Positions 41,604 through 52,600 of a stretch of DNA of 64,000 bases are shown piece by piece. This stretch comes from Notospermus geniculatus (lineage: Eukaryota > Nemertea > Pilidiophora > Heteronemertea > Lineidae). The DNA lies in the NCBI GenBank assembly GCA_002633025.1, contig NMRB01001538.1, forward strand, positions 62,001-126,000. Direction: 5' to 3'. The notes beneath the pieces are model-generated. The model saw only the letters and a list, made by a program, of their open reading frames with translations. It was not told the DNA's origin and ran no database searches. Position numbers and translations under genes: made by a program. The first letter of the stretch is position 1; every line of letters starts with the position of its first letter.

Positions 41604-43376
41604 ACCAAAAGCAGACGACCATTTACATGTACAACAAGAAATTAAGATACGTTATTTCACCTAATTCACTCAACTATACAATTTTTGACTCGCTGGCAGG
41701 AAGAGTAAATGTTATTTGCCCATTTGTTTCAACCCATGCGTTAGTGGTAGGCTGTTTCATTCACTCCATTTCACGTAAAAAACGCCTTCACCCTGCAGGA
41801 GCTACGGAAAGCTCTACGTCAAAGAGATACAGCCCATGGAGGCTGGAGATTCTACGAAAACGGGTTACACAACGTCGGATTACTCGTCATCCTCGTTCTC
41901 TAGTGACAGCAATCACCGCCTTTCAAACGAGTGCCAAACATCGCGGAGTTGAATGGTGCCACATCCCCAAGAGCTCCCTGGTTCGGGGGAATGTGGGAAC
42001 GGATGGTAGGATAAAAACAACCCTTAAGAAAGTCGTGGGTCGCGCTATGATAACCATGCAGAAGCTCCAGAGTTTGGTAACAGAAATCGGACAACTTCTG
42101 TTTGTGTATTCAATTTGCAGGTGGACATGGTGGAAGGAAGTAAAACCAAAATTGAAATGGACCAAGAGGCTCCGACGACACCATTCATTGCAGTGACTGG
42201 TGAGTTTACATTGGTTCAACTTCAAGTGAAAGGCTCATCTTGTCTCTCGTTCCTGTCACAACGGAGGAGCCACGGTGGTGTAGAGTGGTTCGGGCCTCCG
42301 ACTAGCGATCAAAGGGTCCCAAATATCTCAGCAACCACTCAAGATATTTTGATGCAACAAAGCTCAAAATCCTTAGAAACTTCCACTCAACCATATAACA
42401 AAAGTCACAAAAAAAATCACATGACAAAAATGTTGATTTTTAGTTTTTTTCTAATGAGCTATTACATAATTGTGATATTTCCAAACTTTTGATGCAGAAA
42501 TGTGACCAAGATAAGATATACTTTCATGTGGAACAAACCGTGTTCAAATTGGTCCAGTAGTATTTGAAATATTCAAGGTATTAGGTGGTGATAAACTTAT
42601 GTACATGTACATTGTAATTTCAATGCACTCAGAGGAAAACTTTACATTCCTGTAATTTATGGCAGATGGCGTACAGTCTTGTTGCATTCGAATATTCGCC
42701 TGATGGATGGAAGATGCCCGAAAAAGAGGTTTCTGTTGTACCTTCGAAACGGCCACATGGCGAAGAAGGAAATACATGCTGGTGGCCCAGCAGAAACTAT
42801 TTCACTGCTAAGAAAATCAGCAGCATGGTGAATGGTTTGACGATGTGGAAAACCAAGCAGAGTGGGAGGAGTACCCAAACGTGCGCGTTCTGGCCTCTGT
42901 TGGTCAGTATGCTTGCTACATATGAAAGAGAAATACAGTGCTGATTATTGCTTTGTTATTATTTTGTTAACTTTGCAGATTTACCTTTTGATTATATTTT
43001 ACTGTCCATCTTGTGGTACAGTGTATTAAGTGTCTGAATTGAAACTATAGTGAATCAGTTATGATTCTATTTAACAGGTATCGCCCGTCAAAAGCAGGGA
43101 CGATGCGAACTGGAAAAGGAGAGATGTGATCATCAAAGATGAGATTTCAACTGATACACTGACAGTGAAATTTTGGAACCAAAATGTGGACTGTGTGGAA
43201 GAAAAGCACGTGCGAAAGCGTATGAAGTTCGAGAGCTTGGAAGTGAACATCTAAACGGTGGTCGGTTTTCACTGCAGGACACAACAGAGACAGTTACAGA
43301 AGTGAGTAACATGGTAAATTAAGTCCTAGTAAGAAAGTAAAGGCAGATGGGGAACCAAGGACGGTTAAAGCTTAAA
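41600..43376 (+). repeat. Duplicated mobile-DNA cassette, copy 2
   Basis: Partner of 38337-40157. In its integrase remnant (about 41945-42105) the FGG-MWER turn is retained but a stop follows at once. It also carries the tRNA-like fragment, the VPSxW-type frame (42666-42944) and the exon-like fragment, each with small length differences. Neither copy is intact. Confidence 0.85.
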
Positions 43377-43599
43377 GATAATATATCACGACTTCATTGT
43401 TTACATTTAATGTTTGTAAACATTGATGTTTACATTATGTTATTTTGGACTTTTGGGACATGCCAACCCACCAAATTGAATATTTTCAGTATCAAAAGAA
43501 TTTCTAGAGGGGCATGCCACCAACAAATTACTCATAAGACAAAGAAAGACGAGACATAAACAAACAAAATGTAAATAAACAATGATTTTCGTGGCCCGC

Positions 43600-44437
43600 N
43601 NNNNNNNNNNNNNNNNNNNNNNNNNNNNNNNNNNNNNNNNNNNNNNNNNNNNNNNNNNNNNNNNNNNNNNNNNNNNNNNNNNNNNNNNNNNNNNNNNNNN
43701 NNNNNNNNNNNNNNNNNNNNNNNNNNNNNNNNNNNNNNNNNNNNNNNNNNNNNNNNNNNNNNNNNNNNNNNNNNNNNNNNNNNNNNNNNNNNNNNNNNNN
43801 NNNNNNNNNNNNNNNNNNNNNNNNNNNNNNNNNNNNNNNNNNNNNNNNNNNNNNNNNNNNNNNNNNNNNNNNNNNNNNNNNNNNNNNNNNNNNNNNNNNN
43901 NNNNNNNNNNNNNNNNNNNNNNNNNNNNNNNNNNNNNNNNNNNNNNNNNNNNNNNNNNNNNNNNNNNNNNNNNNNNNNNNNNNNNNNNNNNNNNNNNNNN
44001 NNNNNNNNNNNNNNNNNNNNNNNNNNNNNNNNNNNNNNNNNNNNNNNNNNNNNNNNNNNNNNNNNNNNNNNNNNNNNNNNNNNNNNNNNNNNNNNNNNNN
44101 NNNNNNNNNNNNNNNNNNNNNNNNNNNNNNNNNNNNNNNNNNNNNNNNNNNNNNNNNNNNNNNNNNNNNNNNNNNNNNNNNNNNNNNNNNNNNNNNNNNN
44201 NNNNNNNNNNNNNNNNNNNNNNNNNNNNNNNNNNNNNNNNNNNNNNNNNNNNNNNNNNNNNNNNNNNNNNNNNNNNNNNNNNNNNNNNNNNNNNNNNNNN
44301 NNNNNNNNNNNNNNNNNNNNNNNNNNNNNNNNNNNNNNNNNNNNNNNNNNNNNNNNNNNNNNNNNNNNNNNNNNNNNNNNNNNNNNNNNNNNNNNNNNNN
44401 NNNNNNNNNNNNNNNNNNNNNNNNNNNNNNNNNNNNN
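43600..44437. other. Assembly gap (838 N)
   Basis: Bounded by unrelated sequence and followed by a run of 13 C. Long open frames called across it are only Ns. Confidence 0.99.
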
Positions 44438-44455
44438 CCCCCCCCCCCCCAAGCA

Positions 44456-45354
44456 AAATCACATCATGTCAAGTGCTCTGAGAAATGGAAAAGCCTTTCC
44501 AAATCAGGGCAGCAGAACGTTCAAAAACATGCGGCAGGCTGAAAGGGAGGCCATCTATGGCATCTTGCTGAAACGGTTAACCGCTGGTGTCGTGGCAGAA
44601 CGCCAAAAGGTAATGTTCGATTCCTCTATTGCGGTGACGTCCTCAGTGATTCGGACGAAGCCTTCATGGGGAATAAGCAAGGAGCTGATACGAGCTTCGG
44701 CGGACCAGGAAATATTCTTACGAGCGCGACGGGGTCCGCTGTGAGATTGCCGTCGCTCTAGCCATGAAGCACCGAGATCTGATCAAATCTTTAGTACAAA
44801 ATCGTTCATTATTGATAAGGACGTGAAAGAGGTAGCTGTTATTAACAAATACTTTCCAAATGCCTCTGTTCAGTATTGTCTGTTCCATGTCTTGAGATGT
44901 TTCAAGAGGGATACGAAAGACATTCAAAAAGACGACCAAGAAGGAATTCGTAAGACTCTTGAAAAACTGGCATACTGTCGTCGCCAAGAGGCACAGTATG
45001 GTGGGACTTATGAACTCCTGAAAAAAGGAAGCAGAAGAATACGGTGACTTCCATTCGACAAAAATTGGCATCAGTGTCGAGAAATGTGGTCGGCCTCCTC
45101 TCGCAACACATGCGAAAAAGAACAACCTGTCTTTCTACCTAATGGTGGAGCTGCTGCTCGAACAGGCAAAACTCGTGGATGTTCAAGTTCAGCTGGTGTC
45201 AAAGAACAAACTCAAACGGCGACAGCATAAGAAATACCACCAGCTGCAGGGCCAGCTTTTCGAACTTAGGGAGAAATTCATCGCTGGCGAGAAAACTGCT
45301 AAGGATTTGCTAAAAAGGTGTGCCCATCTCGTTGGACCAAACACGGACGTTTAA
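44456..45354 (+). pseudogene. MULE/ZSWIM-type transposase remnant
   Basis: Three frames carry successive parts: LRNGKAFPNQGSRTFKNM and AEREAIYGILLKRLTAGVV first; then YERDGVRCEIAVALAMKHRD; then FIIDKDVKEVAVINKYFPNA, VQYCLFHVLRCFKRDTKD, and after another shift MVELLLEQAKLVDVQVQLVS to a stop at 45354. The DKD..V...FP.A...C.FHVLR.FKR block is typical of Mutator-like and ZSWIM transposase catalytic regions. At least three frame breaks make it non-functional. The amino segment resembles the basic segment near 30160 and 36800. Confidence 0.72.
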
Positions 45355-45840
45355 ACTTAGCAACGTTTTTGTGCTTAGGCCTACCCAGTGTGATTGTATA
45401 AATTGATCGTGTTGCCAATATTGGCAATTTTCCTTTTGTATGCGAGACAGACGAGTTAGTACATGTATTTTATACAATGTAATATCCTGCGTGACCATAT
45501 GTATGGTAATGGCAACTTTCTTTTCGTGCGAGGCAGAGCAATTAGTTGTTACCCTGTACTGCTATTAACTCCTGTGATGTGAACATCTAGACCCATAATA
45601 GCAGCCCTCCTTCTATGTGAGGCAATGTGTAATATTACTTTTAAATACCCGGTATCACAATAATTTATGAATGAATGTAACCCAATCCTCTGTGACGAAA
45701 CTTCCATCATGTGTAATATTTTGCATGGATTTTAGCGGTTTGTACATGTAAATAAAGTTAATATTATAATTTAGATTCAGAAGTGAAAATTTGAACAAAA
45801 GTATGATCGTCTAAATGGGGCTTAGGCCAAGGTGATGTTC
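45355..45840. other. No gene recognised
   Basis: A-T-rich; two short similar stretches (GTGATTGTATAAATTG and GCGAGGCAGAG-type) suggest a decayed 3' region. AATAAA at 45750-45755 may be the end of the preceding element. Confidence 0.4.
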
Positions 45841-46265
45841 TGCAGAATCAGTTCGAATCGGATTACGATTGCATCAAGGAATTGTCGATGAGATGTGGAA
45901 AAGACTATTCATTTAGCAGAGAAGGACTATCCATGCCTAAATGAGGAGGATATCGAGATTCACGCCAGCGAGGATAACTGGGAGCAAGAGTTGCTCAGTG
46001 ATCAAATGGCAATGAATGAAATGGAGCAGATTGTGAATGATGACTCTAGTGACACAGAATCAGATGTATCGCCTGCACCACCCTCACGTGGTAATGTGTT
46101 CACAATGCCATTCAAATCATCAAGGACTTCTGTGATTTCAATGATGGTGTTGCAATGGAAATAGTCATGAAGTTGCATGGAAACACAAATTCACATGGAC
46201 TTCACGAAAAAAACAATGGTAGCTGGGAAACAGACTAAAATTACAACATTCTTTGGACCAATGTA
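45840..46265 (+). pseudogene. Pogo/Tigger-type transposase, carboxy-terminal remnant
   Basis: Acidic segment CLNEEDIEIHASEDNWEQEL and NDDSSDTESDVSPAPPS, then in another frame NAIQIIKDFCDFNDGVAMEI, then MDFTKKTMVAGKQTKITTFF-GPM-stop. The KQTKITTFF tail resembles the end of CENP-B/jerky/Tigger transposases (QTxIxxFF). The frames are broken. The catalytic region is not present. Confidence 0.62.
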
Positions 46266-48535
46266 AGCAGGATGATGGACTCTTATCACTGGGTACTGCT
46301 GTGTACATGGCCTCTAGATGATGAATTTCATCCGTCAAAGGTTCAGGACAAAATTCGGGGTGCACATACCCAGTGCGCTCTACAGCCCGAAGAATATGGT
46401 AAATGCATACCGTTTGAACGTTTGTAACTTTGAAGGAAGTTTTTAACTGTAAAGTATTTCTTGAATAAACACATTATTTTTGAATATTTTTTCTTTTTCA
46501 AAATTGTTTAATTGCCTAGAGGAGAAATGAAAAAAATAAAAATTTTATTCAGAAACAACTTTTAATATGAACTTATCTCCAGCATGTTAAATGTTGATTT
46601 ACAGTACTACAGCAGGACACTCACAGCATTCTGGAGTGTCTTTTATTATCAAACCCCCTACTTTTCACAGCCTTCTGCAGATAAAAGCACAGTTTCGGGC
46701 ATGAAAATACCCGGAATGTGACGCACAACAGTGAACCAGGAGGCTGCTATGTTTGTCTAGTCTCGCTCAGGCATGTCAGGTACATGTACCAATAAATTCG
46801 ATCTTATGAGTAGGTGCGCGAGACTACCACATCGGCATGGCCGTGGCAATCGAGGAAATGCATTATTTCTCAACACACAAAAACAAGTTTTTAGGAAAAG
46901 GTTGCTCGATTTCTTCCAACACTTGAGCGGCAGTCGGATTAAATATAAAAATCAAAATTTACTTTTTCCCTATATGTTCAATATCTCAGGGCGGCGGGGC
47001 CGCAAGAACGGCAAAATACAAGATTTTTTTTTCCATTCAGCCAGCAGTGGGCCCACAAAACAAAAAATAAAATGAAATGGTCTATGGACTATGTGCTCAC
47101 CTGGGTAAATGTACTAGAAGAATCAATACAAGTGTCAAATCAATACGGGAGAATCCAACTTACCTCGACGCGAGTCCAGGTCATAAAAATGGTCCATGGA
47201 CCATGTGCTCACCTGGGTGAACGTACCAGAAAAACAAATGACAAATGTTAAATCGAAATGTTCCAGGGTCATGTATCCTCATTAGATGCACCTGACATGC
47301 CTGATAAAAAATTGGAGACAATCAAGGTACAGTTCAGGAGTTACTGGACTTTGAGCTTTGGTTTTGGCCACCTGGTTGCCAAGCGGAGAATCGAATTGGA
47401 CCGAAAAGTGGTGTCATTGGTAACCTGACATAGGGNATCAAGACGGCAGCCACGGCGGCCATATTGGATACGCTACGAGTCCGATTTTCGAAAGGAACCT
47501 TCCTATGGTCAATATGAATGTACCACGTTGAAACGAAAGCAATCCCTGCAGTCGTTCTCCCTTAAATGAGCGGAAACCAAAAGGTGAACGCACACACGCA
47601 CGAACGAACGAACGAACGAACGCACGAACGAACGCACGAACACACGCACACACGGACGAGTTGAAAACAGTATACCCCCACCAACTCGTTGGCGGGGGTA
47701 TAATTACAACATTCTTTGGACCAATGTAAGCAGGATGATGGACTCTTATCACTGGGTACTGCTGTGTACATGGCCTCTAGATGATGAATTTCATCCGTCA
47801 AAGGTTCTGGACAAAATTCGGGGTGCACCTACCCAGTGCACTCTACAGCCCGGAGAATATGGTAAATGCATACCGTTTGAACGTTTGTAACTTTGAAGGA
47901 AGTTTTTAACTGTAAAGTATTTCTTGAATAAACACATTATTTTTGAATATTTTTTCTTTTTCAAAATTGTTTAATTGCCTAGAGGAGAAATGAAAAAAAT
48001 AAAAATTTTATTGAGAAACAACTTTTAATATGAACTTATCTTCAGCATGTTAAATGTTGATTTACAGTACTACAGCAGGACACTCACAGCATTCTGGGAG
48101 TGTCTTCTTTTATCAAATGCCCTACTGTTTCACAGCCTTCTGCAGATAAAAGCACAGTTTCAGGCATGAAAATACCCGGAATGCGACGCACAACAGTGAA
48201 CCAGGAGGCTGCTATGTTTGTCTAGTCTCGCCCAGGCATGTCAGGTACCAATAAATTCGATTTTATGAATAGGTGCGTGAGACTACCACATCGGCATGGC
48301 CGTGGCAATCGAAGAAATGCATTATTTCTCAACACACAAAAACAAGTTTTTAGAAAAGGTTGCTCGATTTCTCCCAACACTTGAGCGGCAGTCAGATTAA
48401 ATATAAAAATCAAAATTTACTTTTTCCCTATATGTTCAATATCTCAGGGCGGCGGGCCCGCAAGAACGGCAAAATACAAGATTTTTTTTCCATTCAGCCA
48501 GCAGTGGGCCCACAAAACAAAAAATAAAATGAAAT
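46238..48535 (+). repeat. Tandem duplication of the pogo-like 3' region (46238-47073, 47698-48535)
   Basis: Both units run from ATTACAACATTCTTTGGACC to ACAAAACAAAAAATAAAATG with a few percent difference. Between them lies a Helentron-like repeat (47070-47702) and the single N at 47436, so the tandem order may reflect a contig join. Confidence 0.88.
47070..47702 (+). mobile_element. Helentron-like repeat, microsatellite and 3' hairpin
   Basis: Head AATGAAATGGTCTATGGAC, a second head TGGTCCATGGACCATGTGCT at about 47193, one GCGGCCATATTGGAT unit, an ACGA/ACAC microsatellite at 47589-47655, and a terminal hairpin around CCAACTCGTTGG (47671-47702) with arms TATACCCCC/GGGGGTATA. Confidence 0.6.
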
Positions 48536-49060
48536 GGTCTATAGACCATGTGCTCACCTGGGTGAATGTACCAGAAGAATCAATACAAGTGTCAAATCAA
48601 TATGTTCCAAGGAAAGATCATGCCAGGTTAGAAATTTCTTTGTGGTATTTTTTATATCATCTAAGTCACAGTACATTTTTCAATTTCAAGATGGACGACA
48701 GGCAGCCATATTTGAAATGCAATAGAGCTAAAATATGGCAAACATATAAGGGTGTCAGTACATAATATCCGTACCAAGTTACAACATTCTAGCTGCTTTT
48801 CTTTAGAAGATATTGGCTAAAGTTCCATTTTCAAGATGGCCGACTGGCCACCATATTTGAAGTCGAAAAGGATCAAAATTCGATGTATGCATAGAGGATC
48901 CCTAAATACATACAATTTCAAGGTCAAAACATTCTGGTTCCAGTAATTTATGAGATATAGGCCAAAAGCCATTTCCAAAGATGGCCGCCTGGCGGGATAG
49001 GATTTTGTGAAGGGTCCACCAATGACATACCCTGAGAATAAATGCACACTGGTTCGTACA
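48524..49060 (+). repeat. Helentron-like repeat, 3' truncated
   Basis: Head AAATGGTCTATAGACCATGT and three units with CAAGATGG(C/A)CG followed by GCCATATTTGAA (48690, 48832, 48977). No terminal hairpin; it is cut at about 49058. Confidence 0.6.
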
Positions 49061-49190
49061 GTACAGATCACAGATCACCAACGGCTTCACATAAGTTGCA
49101 CGTAAGTTACGTCTCAGTTGTGCGTATCTCAACACGCAAGTCGCACTTATGCATAATATATGTGCAACTTAAACGAATTATACACATGTG

Positions 49191-49358
49191 CAGTGGAACC
49201 TCTCACCTTCGGGACTGACAAATGCTGTCCTTAATTGAGAGGTGTCCTGATTATAGAGGTTGAAATGAATAGAAATGACCAGTTTGGGACTGAACTTTGG
49301 TGTCCTGATTAGAGAGGTGTCCTCCTGGCAGAGGTGTCCGTTAAGAGAGGTTCCACTG
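49191..49358. repeat. Pogo/Tigger-type MITE, ends CAGTGGAACCTCTC
   Basis: CAGTGGAACCTCTC at the left and GAGAGGTTCCACTG at the right; internal GAGGTGTCC repeats. It interrupts a larger inverted structure with GTTGCAC/GTTACG repeats whose ends (about 49056 and 49556) share ACAGT.CAG..AGATCACA. Confidence 0.85.
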
Positions 49359-49648
49359 TAATACTGCATGAAATGTCGCATAACCACAAGTCATGCTAGT
49401 TGCACGCCATGAAATACCACGTGTATTAGTTACACGCAGGTTACACAGATACAAGACCCAGAGTTCCACGTTACTTATGCGTAACATAGGTTGCACATAA
49501 GTTATGTGCAAGTTACGCATACCAATTTAGGGATGTCAGTTGTGATCTGACTGCACTGTAATAACAAAATTATTTTTCAAACACAAAAGAAATGGCAGTG
49601 GATTTATAAGAGCAAGACAAAACATTAGATAGAGCATTTAAACAGTGA

Positions 49649-52600
49649 TCAAGTGACTGGCCTCCTCGAGTTGTACACTTTCACACCCTCCTGCATTGAT
49701 GCTCGACAAAACTTCGTCAGCAGTCCATTCACACTTAACTTCTCAGTTGTCAAATTCCTAAAAAGAAAAGAGATGAATATAAGAACCGTTTTTATGACTA
49801 AATATGAATACTGATGAGGAAGTTACTAGGAATTTCTAGAACACTGATGAACACAATGGGTCGTATTCATAAAGCGGTTCTATCGTTAGAACCGTCTTAG
49901 GCCGGTTCCACGTGTAGTGGTGAAGTACACTTGGAACCAGCCTAAGACGGTTCTAATGATAGAACCGCTTTATGAATACGACACTATGGCTAGAGTTTTC
50001 AATAGCACGAGATGGGACGGTCTGGATGATGGGATTTATATACATGTACATGTAACCCTGTAAATTTCCTTGCCCTGTTAGAATGTCAGTGGAACAGTAG
50101 TAAAAGACGGCCATGCATGGAACCTGGTTCGACGACTACTTCAAAGATATGTCACTCAACCTACTCGATATAAGGTGTGATTTCATCAAGACTCCATTTT
50201 TCTTTCAATTTGAAGAGAAAATTGAACCTGAAAGTATGAAGAGAACCATTTAATGCAACTGAAGCAATGAACAAAGAAGTAGGCCTACTGTTCTGCAGTC
50301 ACAATACATTGTAGGCCTACATCCGTCAAAGTCAGGATCATCAACTTTTGGGAACTGCTAGCAGTGAAAAAGGGGCATAAGGGGTTAAAAACCAATTTCT
50401 CTCCATCTTCTCAATGGGTGATTTCAAAGTTGGTGTTAACACCGTGTTTACAATGCTTTAATGCATTGTAAACACCGTGTTAACACCAACTTTGAAATCA
50501 CCCAATGAATCCACTGCACATTATGCGCACTGAATAATGAAATAAAAGGTGATGTTATAAAACTGATGGTCTCTGGATTGTTAAATGTGTTCCAAAGAAG
50601 CAATATGCCTGGAATGCAAGAGCCATATTTTTGAGGCATTCGCAAATTTGCAAGGGTGCAAATCTATTTTAAGACAGTCATTGAACAATTAAGGCATACA
50701 TATATGCTGCCAAACAATACATTTGCATGCTCACAAGGTTGCGAAGGCTTCATTAATATGACCCCAGACCATCAAGCCACTGAAGAAAGGCCAGGCATTT
50801 CCTTTGGGATATTAAAATATACCACTCAAAAATCCTGCATACAGGTCTGAGTTACCCAACAAAAAACAAACCTCTCGTTAACCTCCTCGGGCACATCTGT
50901 AGAAGGCAAGTAACAGACAACTTCTGGTTTGGTGCTCCTGTCAATCAGAGCCAGGCCCTAGAAAGAAAAGATGGAAATAACAGTGAATAAATACATTCTG
51001 CATGTATTTCTGAGAATGCCGCATGACAACAATTTTGGGTATGATGACAAGTTTTCCATGGTGCTTTTTGAGAGACTCTGACAAACGTAGGTTCACAACA
51101 TACAGGCCTTGTCTTTTAAGGCGAGCTAAAATGTGCATGCGCCTCGCAAACAATAGAAATTCTAATGTTTGCGAGGCGCATGTACATTTTAGCTCGCCTT
51201 AACCCATTAATCGTGTAGTTTTTTATGCTAATCTGCTCCCCATTGTGAAAAAAACGTCATTTTTCGTTGCGCACAAGTTTCAGGACATAATATAACGTCC
51301 TACGCAATACGATGAGCTATTTCTGCAAGGCGTACTATCACACCCTACCCATGCTACGATCCTGGGGGATTCCCCAGGTGCCGAAGTGTTGCAGAAAATT
51401 AATTGTGGTCATAATTTATAGGACGTAATAGTACGCCCTAGGCAATTTAGGCGGCTATTGTGAAGGACGTTATATTACGTCCTACCCAGTTAATGGGTTA
51501 AAGGAGCTCGACGTCCAAGTTGTAAACAAACTGGTTTGTTTACAAACAGTGGCCAGCAAACTAGTTTTATTCCTTCGTGAAGGTGGCAGCACCAGTAGCG
51601 CCCCGTGATCGTTAGACTGGTGCCCGGTCCAATGCAACTCACTCACGATATTCACGTCAGTACAAATCACCGACAATAGGTGGCAGCACCGCAGGCGTCG
51701 CGTGGATAGAGAACCAGTGAGTGAGTGTTTACAACTTGGACGTCCAGCTCCTTTAACAGACAAGGCCTGACATTATCAAGTGCCAGTTCATGTGGTCATC
51801 TATCACAAGAGGTGACACCAACAACCACCATCATCGCTCACCTTGAGCATAGATAGGTCAGTCTTCATGCCCTCTGGAACACTTTGTTGCCAAGTTGAAA
51901 GGAACTCTTTCAAATTAAACTGAAAAATAAATCAACAACATGAATCTACATTTTCGTGTGCAAGAAATATGCCAAAAACAATATAGCGCTTCACCCAACT
52001 GATCGTTCAATGCCGCAGAAATATGAAATGGCTCTAGCAACCCATTCTTGAAGTATGGTGTGGAATGTGCAGTGCAGTGGACATGGATGCAGCAACCCTC
52101 TGAGAACGTATTACCAGAGTTTGAGGTTCTGTCTACACTGACCAAGGAGAGGGAATACCAAAAGCATGTCTGCACAACAGAGTAGTACTGTTACGCACTT
52201 ACACTAAAGTTTCAGGCCCATATTTTCAAAGCTGTTTTAACGCTAAAATGCATTTTAGTCCAGCACTTGCATGCAAGTGCTGGTCTAAAATGCATTTTGA
52301 AAATGCAGCTTTGAAAATATGGGCCCCAGTGTTTCCACCAGAGGGTACTCTACTAGTACGTACCCTCAAAGGAACAGAAAAGAGCCATTTTCTTTAATTT
52401 CATGAGGTTTTGCTGATTTTGAAGAATTGAGTACAGTACCCTCAAAAAAATTTCTGGCAGAAACCCTGAGTTTGAAGTTTGTTAACATTACACTTACCTT
52501 TCCTGTGTTCTTGAGTAACAATGTAGCATAATGCTTGGCGATCATCTCTTCACTCAATTGGTAAACATCACCAGCACCTGAATAGATAGATGTACCTGCA

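Noticed and set aside
43440-44481. Long open frames of about 300-340 residues on both strands
   Set aside because: They are almost entirely Ns of the assembly gap.
46773-47075. 100-residue open frame
   Set aside because: It lies in the duplicated transposon 3' region, is broken in the second copy and has no motif.
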